This document shows, one piece after another, positions 1 to 11,500 of a stretch of 64,000 nt of DNA. Positions within the stretch are counted from its first letter, which is position 1. Each line of letters opens with the position of its first letter. The DNA is taken from positions 620,001 through 684,000 of the forward strand of contig JAYXKI010000013.1 of the NCBI GenBank assembly GCA_037892935.1. Reading direction: 5' to 3'. Origin of the DNA: Phlebopus portentosus (Eukaryota; Basidiomycota; Agaricomycetes; Boletales; Boletinellaceae). Under the pieces are notes generated by a model, which saw nothing but the letters and a program-made list of their open reading frames with translations, made no database searches and was not told the DNA's origin. A program made the translations under genes and the position numbers.

Positions 1-1
1 G

Positions 2-2975
2 TCCGATACTCGCTCCATCGTCAACTTTGGACTTGACGAACTATATGGTACCGTCCTTCGCAGCTCAGGCATTGCATGGTCCAGCGAAGCATCCCAATCA
101 CGATTTCGTGCTATTCTAGCATTCGTCCTTCTAAGTAAGGCACCTTTGTCCAGCAAGCTGATAGACGGTATACTCGGCTTTCCGCTGGAGGAGAGTTCAG
201 TTCTCGTTTTATCGAGACTTCAAAGCGTGCTCTCGTATTCCGCGGATGAGCCCATCAGTATTTTTCATGCATCCTTCGCAGACTATCTTCTATCCCCTGA
301 CCGCTCGAATGACCCGTGGTTTGTCGATGCCTCTGCCGCAAACCGTCTAATTGTTGAGCGATGCCTTTTCGTTATGGGAGACCTCTTACGCTTTAACATA
401 TGCAGCCTGAAATCATCGTTTGACTGCAATGATGATGTTCCGGACCTTGCAGACCGCGTCAAAGCGGTTATTCCGCCCCATTTGGAGTATGCTTGCATCT
501 ACTGGGCGCAGCATCTCCTTGACATCCTCTATTCTTCCGACATCTGTGATAAGTTGTCAGAATTTGCGTATCAGCGCCTCTTATTCTGGCTAGAGATCCT
601 CAGTTTGGTGAGAAGATTCGGTCGTATCGCTAGTCCTGCTCTACGCGATGCCGCTGGGTGGGTTGAGGTGAGTCATAAGCGACATCATTTTTAAACATTG
701 GCTGACCAATAAGCAGCACAACACCCGAGACTTAGCGTCATTTTTTCAGGACGCAGGCAAAATGGCGACCGTATTGACCTTCCCTATCGTCCAGAACGCA
801 ATACACGTGTACATCTCCATATTGCCTCTGTCGATGGAGGACTCTCAAGTTGCAGCTCACTATTCAAAGCCTTCTCTGATACGGATCGATCAGAAGGGTA
901 CGAAGAAGCCGTTTATGTGTCTGAAGGTGATCGAAGGGTATGCTGGAGAGATCTGGTCTATTGCTTCTTCTCCAGACGGAAGGCGGATACTTTCCGGTAC
1001 TGCGTATGGATATCTCAAAGTCAGGGACTTTGATAGCACAATGGACGTTTTCCCTCCGGGTAAGGGCGCACGGGAGTCACATTTGGTCCGTTGGGTTCTC
1101 CCCTGACGGCTGCCGCATTGTGTCGAGCTCTGAAGATCGCACCATCAAAGTTCATGATGCTCACTCAGGACGTCTAATTCACGGTCCTCTTAAGGCTCAT
1201 TCTGCACCCGTTCGAAAGGTCGTCTTCTCTTCCGGTGGAACGAAGATTGCTTCAGGGTCCGACGATGGGATGATCATCTTGTGGGACATAGGAGGAGATG
1301 GAAAAGTAGTTCCGGCGCAGTTTCCGTTCAAATCTGGGCACGTAGGCGGTATCCTGAGTATTGCCTTCTCTTCTGATGACACACGACTCGTCTCCGGTTC
1401 GTGCGATAGGACGGTCAAGGTCTGGGACGTAGAGAGCCGAAAGCCTATCCACCCGCCTCTTGTCGGACACAGGGACGACGTCTACTCTGCTCTTTTCTCC
1501 CAAAATGGGAAGCAAATCTTCTCGGCTTCTGCGGATAACACGATCAGGGTATGGGAAGTGCAAGGAGGACAAGTCACGTCTACGATCAGAAGGCGTACTC
1601 TTCGCCGTATTGTGACTGCCTCGTTTTCTCCCTGTAGGACGCGTGTCGTCGTCGGATTTTACGATCAGTCAATCAATGCCTTTGACATGGCCACTGGAGA
1701 GGACGTCGCCGGTCCCTTTGAAGGTCACACAAGTCCAAGCACATGCATTGTGATGCCTTTTGATGGGAGATACATTGCGTCTGCCTCCCAGGACAAGACT
1801 ATAAGGATCTGGGATGCTGGTGCTAGGACGGCCGGAGCGCAGAACCTCTTTGGACATACGAGGTACATCAGTTCTATGTCGTATTCGCCGGATGGGAAAT
1901 GCATAGCGACCGCATCTGGAGACGAATCAGTGATAATCTGGGATGCAGAGAGTGGCGATATTATAGTTGGACCTTTGCGAGGTCACACAGGACCCGTTAA
2001 TTGTGTGATCTTCTCATTAGATGGATCGAGAGTTTTGCCAGGTTCGGATGACGGAACGATAAGGATTTGGAATTCTGCAACGGGAACGCCGGTTTCCGAC
2101 CCCTATGAAGGGCACCCATCTGCAGTTTTTTGTATCGCGCTGTCACCAGACAGTTCAAAGATTGCTTCCGGTTCTGACGATAAGACCATCTGGGTGCGGG
2201 ACGTCGAAACTGGCGAGCTTGTCGCTCCTCCACTGCATGTTCACCCAGCCTCTGTCAAATCGCTAGCTTTCACTCCGGATAGTAAACGACTCGTATCAAG
2301 TCTATTAGATAGGAAGGTTGTAATATGGAACACGGACACTTGGAGAGAATCCTCCTCGTCATTCCTTGGTCAAGTCGGACAGTTCGATACCGTATGCTTC
2401 TCTCCAGATCGCACACAGATCGCATCAGGCTCACGCGACGGGAGCGTATCAATCTGGAATATCGAAAGCGGTCACGTCCTACTGATTCCTTTATACGTCA
2501 CGTTCAACCCATCGTCTCCGTCAGTCTGTCGCCCGATGGGAAGTATCCGATATCAAGTTCGAAGAACAACATGATACGGGTGTGGGACGTAGCGACCAGA
2601 AAAACGATCTACTTTTTGCCAGGCCACTCGGGTCCAGTTGAAGCTCTTGCTTTCTCTCCGGACGGTTCGCGATTCACTTTGGGGTCTAACGACAAAACGA
2701 TTCGAATATGGGATATATCGGACCTTCACCAGCCCGCGAACGTGGCTCCGAGCGAACGCGAGCGCGAAGACTACAATTTCCGCGACACGTCGGATTGGTT
2801 TCTAGGTGAGAGGGGGTGGGTTCGAGGTGGTCCTCAAGAGCGATTCGTCATGTTGATTCCTCCGGACCTCCGTAGAACACTCTGGAGACCGAGGAGTACG
2901 GCTGTGTTTAGCTGCGAATTTTCGACGAGGCTTGATTTTACGAACGCGGCGATTGGAGAGCGGTGGACGGAGTGA
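2..2975 (+). pseudogene. NACHT-WD40 (STAND/NLR-like) gene, 5' truncated by window, two frame breaks
   Basis: The reading frame is already open at base 2, so the N-terminus and the NACHT P-loop lie outside the window. The first visible part (2-666) is the helical region that follows the NACHT domain in fungal STAND proteins (ISIFHASFADYLLSP, then an RFNICSLKSS segment). An intron follows, with donor GTGAGT at 667 and acceptor ttttttcag near 750. Next come about 14 WD40 repeats (roughly 930-2735) with repeated SPDG..IASGS.D.TI.IWD signatures, enough for two seven-bladed propellers. The C-terminal tail (to GERWTE, 2975) is shared with the other two copies in the window. The frame moves at about 1060-1080 and moves back at about 2480-2500, so no single ORF spans the propeller. 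Family knowledge: such proteins are intracellular nucleotide-switch receptors linked to non-self recognition. The breaks could be real lesions or assembly errors. Confidence 0.75.
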
Positions 2976-3379
2976 TTTACTCCCCGCCAGGAGGATTAAG
3001 GCGTGGATGAAGCTCAGTCCTCCAGGTTTTCTCCATGAATGTGATACAAAATCGATTTGAACGCTGATAGATTGCCAGGATCAATATCGTAAGAATATCC
3101 CGCTTGTGCCCATCTTTTCAATGCAGAATGATTGGTACTGATATGTACCCATGTATTTTCTAAATGATTGAATAAACTATGTATTATTGGTTTGATGGAT
3201 ACCGTAGTGACTACACCTATACTATACATATGTTCTGAATAGCCAACCCCACGGTTTCATAAAAGCAGTTCCGTATTGTACTCTTGAAATTGATTCCGTG
3301 GTCCGTGGTGATCTTGACGTGGCCAAAAAGTGATCCGAGCTGATGCCGGGAATGATCGACCATGTGCATACACTCAGCG

Positions 3380-3386
3380 TATATAA
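3380..3386 (+). promoter_or_regulatory. TATA box of the glucosamine-6-phosphate deaminase gene
   Basis: TATATAA lies 48 nt upstream of the ATG at 3434 and is followed by a pyrimidine-rich leader (ttcccttccgtctctcc). The rest of 2976-3433 shows no coding signal and appears to be the 3' flank of the STAND gene plus this promoter. Confidence 0.55.
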
Positions 3387-3433
3387 CACCAGCCTGAGCA
3401 CATTTCCCTTCCGTCTCTCCTATTCATCTCAAC

Positions 3434-5052
3434 ATGCGTATGTCTGCGGTCATGTATTATGTTAGCTACTAACTTATGGTCGTCCAGGTCTCATCCTACG
3501 CGACGACCCAGCTGCTGTTGGCGAGTATACCGCAAATTACATATGCAAACGGTCAGCGCAACGTATACGTCTCCAATGTAAACACACATTGATGCTGACA
3601 CTATTTATTGACGATTTCCGACTGTCCATGATTCACGCTTCATGACCAAACCAATCGAACATCGTTCAATGGTCGCATACTCGCGGATGACGAATAGGAT
3701 AAACGAGTTCAACGCAACTCCGCAAAGACCTTTCGTTCTCGGCTTGCCGACGGGCTCGTCTCCGATCCCGACGTACAAGGTATTGATCAGGATGGTCAAG
3801 GAAGGGAAGCTTTCGTGAGTCTTTGGTCGTCCTTGCGTTCCTCCCCGTTGTCGGTTAGGAGGAAAGGAGGTTGATGATACTGTACCATTTCTTGATTGAA
3901 ATCTTGCACAGGTACTTCCCAAATATCACTCATCTCTGCGTCTTACATTGATGCTAATAAACGCTTTCCAAGGTTCAAGAATGTCATCACCTTCAACATG
4001 GACGAGTATGTCGGTCTACCGCGGGACCACCCAGAGTCCTATCACACATTCATGTTCCGCGAGTTCTTCTCGCACAGTGCGTTCCCCCTTTTTTTGTTTC
4101 TTTTGTCTTACTGACAGATATTTCTCTGGGTACATTATACCCCATGCTATACTACAAATTCGGACAAAAATGTATACACAACGTATACGCGACCTGCGTT
4201 TGACACGACCGACGCGATGCAGTCGACATCCCACCGAGCCAAGTCCACCTGCTCGATGGTACAGCAGCGGACCTGATCGGCGAATGCGCTAATTACGAGG
4301 CGCTGATTCGTTCCGTTGGCGGGATCGAGCTCTTCCTCGGTGGTATCGGCGAAGACGGACATATCGCATTTAACGAGCCCGGTGCGTCCTCTCTCCCCAC
4401 TTGGGACACTTATCCACCGACACACCTAATGATTGTTTACCCGGACCTCACCTGTACCAACAGGCAGCTCCTTAAAATCGCGCACGCGAATCAAGACGCT
4501 CGCATACGACACCATCCTCGCCAACGCGCGCTTCTTCGGGAATGACATCACCGCTGTGCCGCGTATGGCTTTGACCGTGGGCGTGGGCACTGTTTTGGAT
4601 TCGAGGGAAGTTGTAGTGGTGGTGACGGGCCAGCGCAAGGCTCTCGCGTTGAGTAAGGCTATTGAGGAGGGGGTGAACCATCTCGTGCGTTCCTTTCTTT
4701 TTATTTACCTTCCGTACCGTCTACCCAGTCATTCGATTCTAATCTTCAAGTTCTCTTCTTGAAAACAATTGTGATGTAGTGGACACTCTCAGCCCTCCAA
4801 CACCACCCCTGGGCTCTAATAGTCGCCGACGGCGACGCGACACTGGAACTACGCGTCAAGACTGTGCGCTACTTCCGCTCCATCGAGCGCGTGCAGGATG
4901 AAGTCGAGGCGCACCACGCGGAGCTGAGGGCGCGTGGCGTGACGGCCGGCGTGGGTGGGAGTCTCGGCGTTGCTGGGTTGTTGGGACACGGCAGTTACAG
5001 TAGTAATGAGGTACAGGGTGCATTGGTACCAAGTGGATTGGAAGATGTTTAA
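3434..5052 (+). CDS. nagB: Glucosamine-6-phosphate isomerase/deaminase
   Basis: The product converts glucosamine-6-phosphate to fructose-6-phosphate and ammonia in the cytosol, a step in amino-sugar and chitin-derived sugar use. Seven exons splice cleanly: 3434-3437, 3488-3551, 3698-3814, 3973-4076, 4223-4381, 4464-4684 and 4780-5052, giving 313 aa. The start is [15 protein letters not shown], the usual N-terminus of the family, and is split after the first base of codon 2 by an intron. Family motifs are present: [15 protein letters not shown] (phosphate loop), FNMDEYVGL with the catalytic Asp, [20 protein letters not shown] with the catalytic His, and SRTRIKTL. The C-terminal tail (after [15 protein letters not shown]) is Gly-rich. 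It seems a complete gene with a TATA box just upstream. There are no other amino-sugar genes beside it, so it is not part of a NAG cluster here. Confidence 0.95.
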
Positions 5053-5471
5053 GAGGAACGGGAGAATTGATAGAGAAGATGAACGGGTTTGTTGTACGAA
5101 TAGTGAGTTATGATCCTGATGATTGAACCATAAGTGTATACGCTTTCTTGGAATCCAATACATACTAGACGAAAGCATCTTGTATGACTCGCCAATATCA
5201 ATAACTACTCACAGATGTATACATAGAATGTACCAGATAGCGAGAAAATATGTATTTTTGAGTGTCCTCTCAGCCACACAACGTAATCTGAATCTCAGTC
5301 AGTCGGGCTCAGATTGGAATCATTGGATGATAGAGTACTATACTTGCAATGGCGCTGTGATTGGATTGACGACAAAGATCCGACAGTCAGAAAGCATAAT
5401 CTACAATAAGTTGATACGTATCGAGTCCGAAAACCTGAATTCGTGAATCTATCACCGTCCTCCCGTTCCTC

Positions 5472-6699
5472 TCATTCTTCGTCCCTTGGCCCCTTCTTAA
5501 AACTTTCCAAACACGTTCTCACCACATTCTTCACAAGTCTGAACGGTACTCCCTCCCTCGCAGCTTCCCATCCACGCATAAAAAGATCCCTCTGATCCCC
5601 GTTGTCCAGGCTCTGTTTGAAGATTGAAAGTACTTTATTGGTTGGTTGGAAAACTTGCGAGAGGTAAGGGAGGAGGGAGAGGTGCGTGGGAATGCGCAGG
5701 AGGAAAGATTCTTCTCTGTTAGGGGGAAGAGTTAGCGAGTGTAAAGATGATAAGAGAAGGACGACGCACGCTGCGTTTGGGTAGGGATGTCGAATGGGGA
5801 CAGGAGCGAGATGCGATTCCACGTTACCGTTCTCCCCGAATATATTGGTAGTCCCCGTCTCTCCTCCTCCCACTCTGTCCGTCTCCTTATCAGGCGACTG
5901 CGCTTGGCTCTGACTCTCCGTCCATGCGTGCTCCTCCTGCTCTTTTACCTTCTGCCAATGCGCCTGCTTCTCCAGATCCAGCATCATCAAGTCCATCTTC
6001 TCCTGCGCCGCCCATCGGTTCTTCGTCATCCAGACGTACCAGCCCTCTTCCCAGTATTTTACTTCTCTGCCTTGCTTTTCTTTTCCTTTGCTGTTACTGT
6101 TGGTAGTCGCGGAGGGATATCGTGAAGAAGGCGAGTTGTCGCCGTCATCATCAGATTCATCATCCACGCCGAAATTGAATAACTTCCGCTGACCCTCGGG
6201 AGGGAGGGGGTACTTCAGCTCCGGACTCTTCCTGTTATTTTCGCTTGCACTGGTAGTGGCTTTTGAAGTTTCAGGGGTAGAAAGCCGAGAATGATGCGCG
6301 GCGTCATGAGAGAAATGCGAAGTGAGCTGACGGACTTCATGCTCGAAGACTCGACGAATGCATAGGGAACGACACCAGGCGTCTTGTCCGTCTGTTCGAC
6401 CACGTGCGGTTTGCGAACACCAAGTGAAGCAGCGTTCGTCCACTTTCGGGGAGTATTTTCCTGGAAAGGAAGGATAGATGTTAGTATGATTGGTTTCAAA
6501 GTTTACATGGAAGAGCATCAAAGGAAAATAAAATCCGCACGGCGCAGAACAGAAAATCCAGTACTGGAACATCAAGCTCACCTTGCGCAGGCCTCTTGAT
6601 CTGAATTGGATTCGTAAACATCCCCTTCCACCACTTCCTTCGAGGTGGAGGTGGTCTTTCGGGAGGCTTTGGAGGGTTGGGATCGATAAATCCGACCAT
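5472..6699 (-). CDS. Hypothetical protein, proline-rich N-terminus
   Basis: Not recognised. The start at 6699 gives MVGFIDPNPPKPPERPPPPRR followed by KWWKGMFTNPIQIKR, then a donor at 6581 and an acceptor before 6460. The middle part (about 6280-5790) is charged and low-complexity: an Asp/Glu/Ser stretch (VDDESDDDGDNSPSSR), then a Trp-rich helix-like block (KYWEEGWYVWMTKNRWAAQEKMDLMMLDLEKQAHWQKVKEQEE). A second intron lies near 5770-5717. The last exon is more conserved-looking: ESFLLRIPTHLSLLPYLSQVF, then FMRGWEAAREGVPFRLVKNVVRTCLESFKKG, stop at 5472. The frame between 6460 and 6280 is unsure, because a second frame there (RKWTNAASLGVRKPHVVEQTDKT) looks at least as protein-like, so an extra intron is possible. 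No signal peptide or membrane segment is seen. Confidence 0.6.
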
Positions 6700-8569
6700 T
6701 AAAGCTCTAGGTTTGTATTCAAAGCGATTCCAGGTGGTTATAACACTCTGAGTAGCAAAAGACAGTTACGAAGTAATGAGAGGCAGAGTCAACGAGGAGT
6801 ACTTCAGATGTGGTCCAAGTCAAGGCTTAGGCATGCCCCAGAGACGCATCTGGCACGTTCTCTTCAACACACGTGATGTCCTTCCGCAGGTTTAGTTTTC
6901 TTTTTTTTTCTTCTCCTTTTCTTTCCTTACAATCACGCCGACCAAAGGACCGCTTTCGCAGCATACGCACAGAAGGATTTGATTCCTTGACTTCAGCTGC
7001 GGGGAAAGTCCCCGGAGATCTCGCGGAGGTGTTGTGCCGTCCCCTCACCGTGAACACGCACGCTATGGGGAAAGCTGCCGTCTTTAAGCACGACGGTCTC
7101 ATGGTGTGTGTTCGAGGGGTTTATGGCTCGCGGGGATTGGATTTTGCTCAAAACTTCGTTCACATGCAACATGTGTAAGATGTGTTGGTCTCCCACCCCG
7201 CACCCTCCGCTCGCCAGCCCAAGCGCACCAAAGGACAAAAAATACGATGTTGGAGCGAAGATACGAGCTCCTTCCATTCGCTTTTTTGTCTGGGCTCAAG
7301 AACCCAACTTTGGTTTCTTTTATTTGCTGCTATAAGAGGTTGCGCACTTCGTTGCTCATGTATGGGAGTTATGTGGTCCTGGGTTGCGTTGGAGCCTCTT
7401 GAGTGAGGCTTGGGACCCGGAACAGAATGGGGCTTACTCTTGGTCGGCGTGTCTTATGCCTACTTTTTGGAAACTCTTGCATCTGCTTTGCGGATGAATT
7501 GTTTGTGTTTTCTGACGGAGTGTGGTGCGGAAATTGGAAGCAGAGTGAAGATGTGACGGAAGTAAGTATCTTGGCACTTCTTGCTTGTCATTAACACTTT
7601 ATATGATGAGTCTTTCTTTTTGTTGAATTTCTTCAGGGAGTATACCCGATCGTTCGCGGTCGTGGGCGTGCTCCAGATCTTGACACTGCTGATCTCTATT
7701 TTTTCCATACAAAGAATTCTTTTTGCACTGTGTCCTCGTTTTCGGTCTAAGACTGACTCTCTTTTCACTACTTTCACAGAAAGCTCATAGATTCGTGATG
7801 CATACTATGTGAGTCTACATTTCTGTATCTTCATCCCCTCGCTCTTGCCTCCAATGTATCATGATGAATGTCAACCGAATGCAATTAGGAAGTGCCGTCC
7901 GAAGCTCATATGCTGCTGTCGAGACACGGTTCTCTGAATAATCCATGACGCTTCATTTCTTTTGCGATGATCTGGTTCTGACCGACGTTTTTCCTAGACA
8001 TGTTGATTGGCCAAACAGAGTTGATTTCGCTCGTATGCTGAGAGTTGTACTCGATACAGTACAATGACTCATGAGATCGATCTTGCGTTCCGATCGCATT
8101 GGGCCGGGTGTACACTCCCGTTCTTTCAGTGATGCTCCGAATTAACACCTTGTCCCGAGGCAATCCCCTGAATCCATATACGCATATGCTGTCGTTTTGT
8201 TTGCGGGACTTCTGTGTTCTGTAATTTATAAATATTTGTAACCTGCCATTACCATAAAATACAGGCTCATAATAAATACGGCACGAAGCACCGAAGCGAC
8301 TTCTTGGTCAAGGCGGTGAGCAATATATATATTTCGATTATTACAATAGATTATTTGATACCTTGTAAGAATTCAAATTTCCTGTCATCGGTCTGGGAAA
8401 TGCTTACATCATACCATTCTTTTGCTGAAGCACCCGGACCTCCACTCTGATCCCCACCTCCATCATGAACATATTCCTTGTTTTTGCCACTGAAAAGAAC
8501 TCAAATATCTATGTAAACTTTTTGGTCTAGCCTTGTTGTTGCGTACTCCCAGTTGGTCCATCTGATAGC
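6700..8569. other. Intergenic, no supported gene
   Basis: About 1.9 kb with several short overlapping ORFs on both strands but none with recognisable domains or convincing splice structure. It includes a polypyrimidine run near 6896-6930 and AT-rich sequence near 8220-8370. It probably holds the promoter of the minus-strand gene ending at 6699 and the degraded 5' flank of the second STAND copy. Confidence 0.5.
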
Positions 8570-11500
8570 TTACTGCAGCTCGGTTCGAGCTTTCCTTAAG
8601 CTCAAGCCGGATCCTGTTGTTCTCTCCTTTTTCTCACCAGCGTCCATCTCTATCACTGACAGCATGCTTCTCGCTCACGAGGTCGAGAGGTGCTTGTATA
8701 ACTCTTATAAGGCCGTGACGGATATGGGGCACGAGGCAGCACTTCCCACCAGACTATCGCGCCTGATTCTGCAGTAGTATCTGTAGCTCTTCCTCTGATG
8801 ACTCTGTGGCTCTTGACATTCAAGTCAAGCACAGTTCACTACTCCTTCCTAATCCTATTGTTGGCATTGCGAAAGTGAACCTGGTTGATCTATTGTCGAG
8901 ATCGTCTGATGGGGAAGGTAAAGTAGCATGGTATTGCATCGACCTCTGTTCTCAAAAAGTTTGCAGTTGCTTTCTGTATATATGCTCCCACTCGAGTGGC
9001 AACACCGACTGGTTCAATTGTCCTGCATTTTGAGACCATTGTCACAGTAAATGTTGTTGACAATCGCATCGGAGAAGCTGTTGAAAATGTACAGAAGAGC
9101 GGAATAGCCCCTTGCGTGGAAGCTGACAACCTCCTGGAGGTTGTTGAATCTCACCCAAGTTCTCACGATGACCTGTACAAAGGTGTTGGAGTTCTGCTTG
9201 AAAGGCTGGACACATTTCGCAAATGTATGGCTGCTTTGTCAGAAGTGAGTCTAGGAATATGCTGTAAGTTAGTGTCACACCCATCTGAAATGCATATATC
9301 AATAACTCTCGATCAGGCCGTACAAAATGTCTTCGAGACTGACCGGAAGGTTATTGATCTTGTTCACACAATGAGCGACGCATTCGAGTTTGTGTGGGAT
9401 GCTGTCTTTTTATTCGCAAGTACACAAGTTGTAGTGTTTTAGGTGAGCTTGTTGTCGATCCTTTGCTTTCCGAGAACTCACCTCATGCCAGGGCAAATGT
9501 TTGACATCGATAGCAGCCAGAAAAGTGACAAATTTGAGTTAGCGCTGGTTAAGTTGAAGTCAGAAATCGAATCTGGTGTCGATATCTACACAGCCTTTAT
9601 TTCGACATGGACAGTGCAAGGGATTGACAAGATCGGTTCGTCTCTGTTCATCTGTCTTCAGAAGTGATTTTCATGCCCATCACCAGTATTGGAAAAGATG
9701 CTCGATCCCAGCCCTGTTGTAGCATTTTACCGTCCAAACTATCTTCCTGGTACTCGGCTGGAGATAAGAGGACACATCATTGAGTGGATGTTTTTGGAAA
9801 CAAAGCAAAACATTGTCTGGTTGCATGGTGTTGCTGGCTCTGGGAAGAGTACCATCAGCACGACTATAGTGCATCATTTCCCTGACATGTCTCGTCTCGG
9901 TGCATTCTTGGTTTTTGAAAGAGGCAAGAGTAAACTGGCAACCCCATGAGGACGATTGCTCACCAGTTAGCTTTATTTGATTCCGTCATCGCATCCAGTC
10001 TTTGTTCGGCACTAGAAAGTGATAATATTCCCATTGCAACCGCATCTCCTCTTCACCAGTTCAACAAGCTATTGCTGTAACCTCTCTACACCGCTACGAA
10101 TTTAGTGCCGGTCATCATCGCCCTAGATGCTCTTGATGAATGTGGAACACCCAAGTCGAGGAGAGAATTGGTGAAGCTTCTCCGGCAGGAGTTCCCGAAG
10201 CTCCCTAATAACTTTCACTTCCTCATTACAAGTCGACGGAAAGCTGATATCGACAACTTTCTATTGTGCCAACCGGAGGCTATATGCGCGACGGAATTAG
10301 ACTACACGTCAGCGACAAGTCACGAGGATGTCCTTTCGTTCCTCCATTTCGAAATGCGCAATGCTATAGGAGAGCATTCAGTGATACCTGCTGAATGGAA
10401 GCGGGATGAGAACATGGCGTTGCTTGGCAAAGCCGCCGTGGGATTATTCATTTGGGTGTCTACGGCGGTAAAGATAGTCGAGAATAGCAACACTAGATTT
10501 CGTCGAGTCGGACGCCTTGTATCAGACTCGTGATTGCTGAATCGGGTCTGGACGAACTGTATGCGACGGTACTCCGGGACTCGGATATCTCAAGTGACAC
10601 GACAAAGACTCAAGGGATTTCTTCATCAGGATTTTGTCAATATTGCTTTTAAGCAAGGTTCCTGTATGCAGCGACGACATAGACGGTATTCTGGGTCTAA
10701 CTCCGTCCGAATCATCCATTCAAAATATTGTCGAACCTCCGGAGCATCATACTCCAGGAGGTCCAGTGAGCCTGTTTCATGCCTCGTTCTCTGATTATCT
10801 CATGTCGCCTAAACGCTCAGATGATCCCTGGTTCATCGATATACCTGCAGGGAAGCATCTCATAGCAATGCGTTGCTTTCTTGTCATGCAGAATCTGTTG
10901 CGCTTCAACATGTGCAACCTGGAGAGCTCCTTCGTTTGCAATAACGATGGTCCAGACCTCCTGGATCGTGTCGGGTCCCGAATACCACCCCATCTGGAGT
11001 ATACTACATGCCTGCATTGGGCTCACTACCTCATCCATCCTCAATATTCCGATGAGCTTCTTGCGATACTTTCTCAATTAGTATATAATCGCCTTTTGTT
11101 CTGGTTTGAGGTGCTTAGTTTGGTCCAGGCATTTGGTCGTGTTATGAATCGTGCACTTCTCGCAACTGGCGAATGGATTGAGGTAGCGTATCAATATTGT
11201 CTTGGGTGTATATTTCTGGAGGTTGACGGTCTACTTTCAGCCGCATGATGGAGGTATCGCATCCCTTCTATGGGACGCCGGTAAGCTTTCATCCATGTTT
11301 ACCCCGACGATTGTACAAAGCACGCCTCATATCTATGTGTCCATGGTCCCACTCTTACAAGAGGAACCGAAGGTTGCAGACTACTATTCGAAATTCATGT
11401 CTTCTTTGATATGGCTGGAGCGAGGAGGTGTCAGAAGGCCGCCATTGTGCTTGAAAGCACTGAGAGGGCATACTAAAGAAGTGACCTCGGTCACCTTCTC

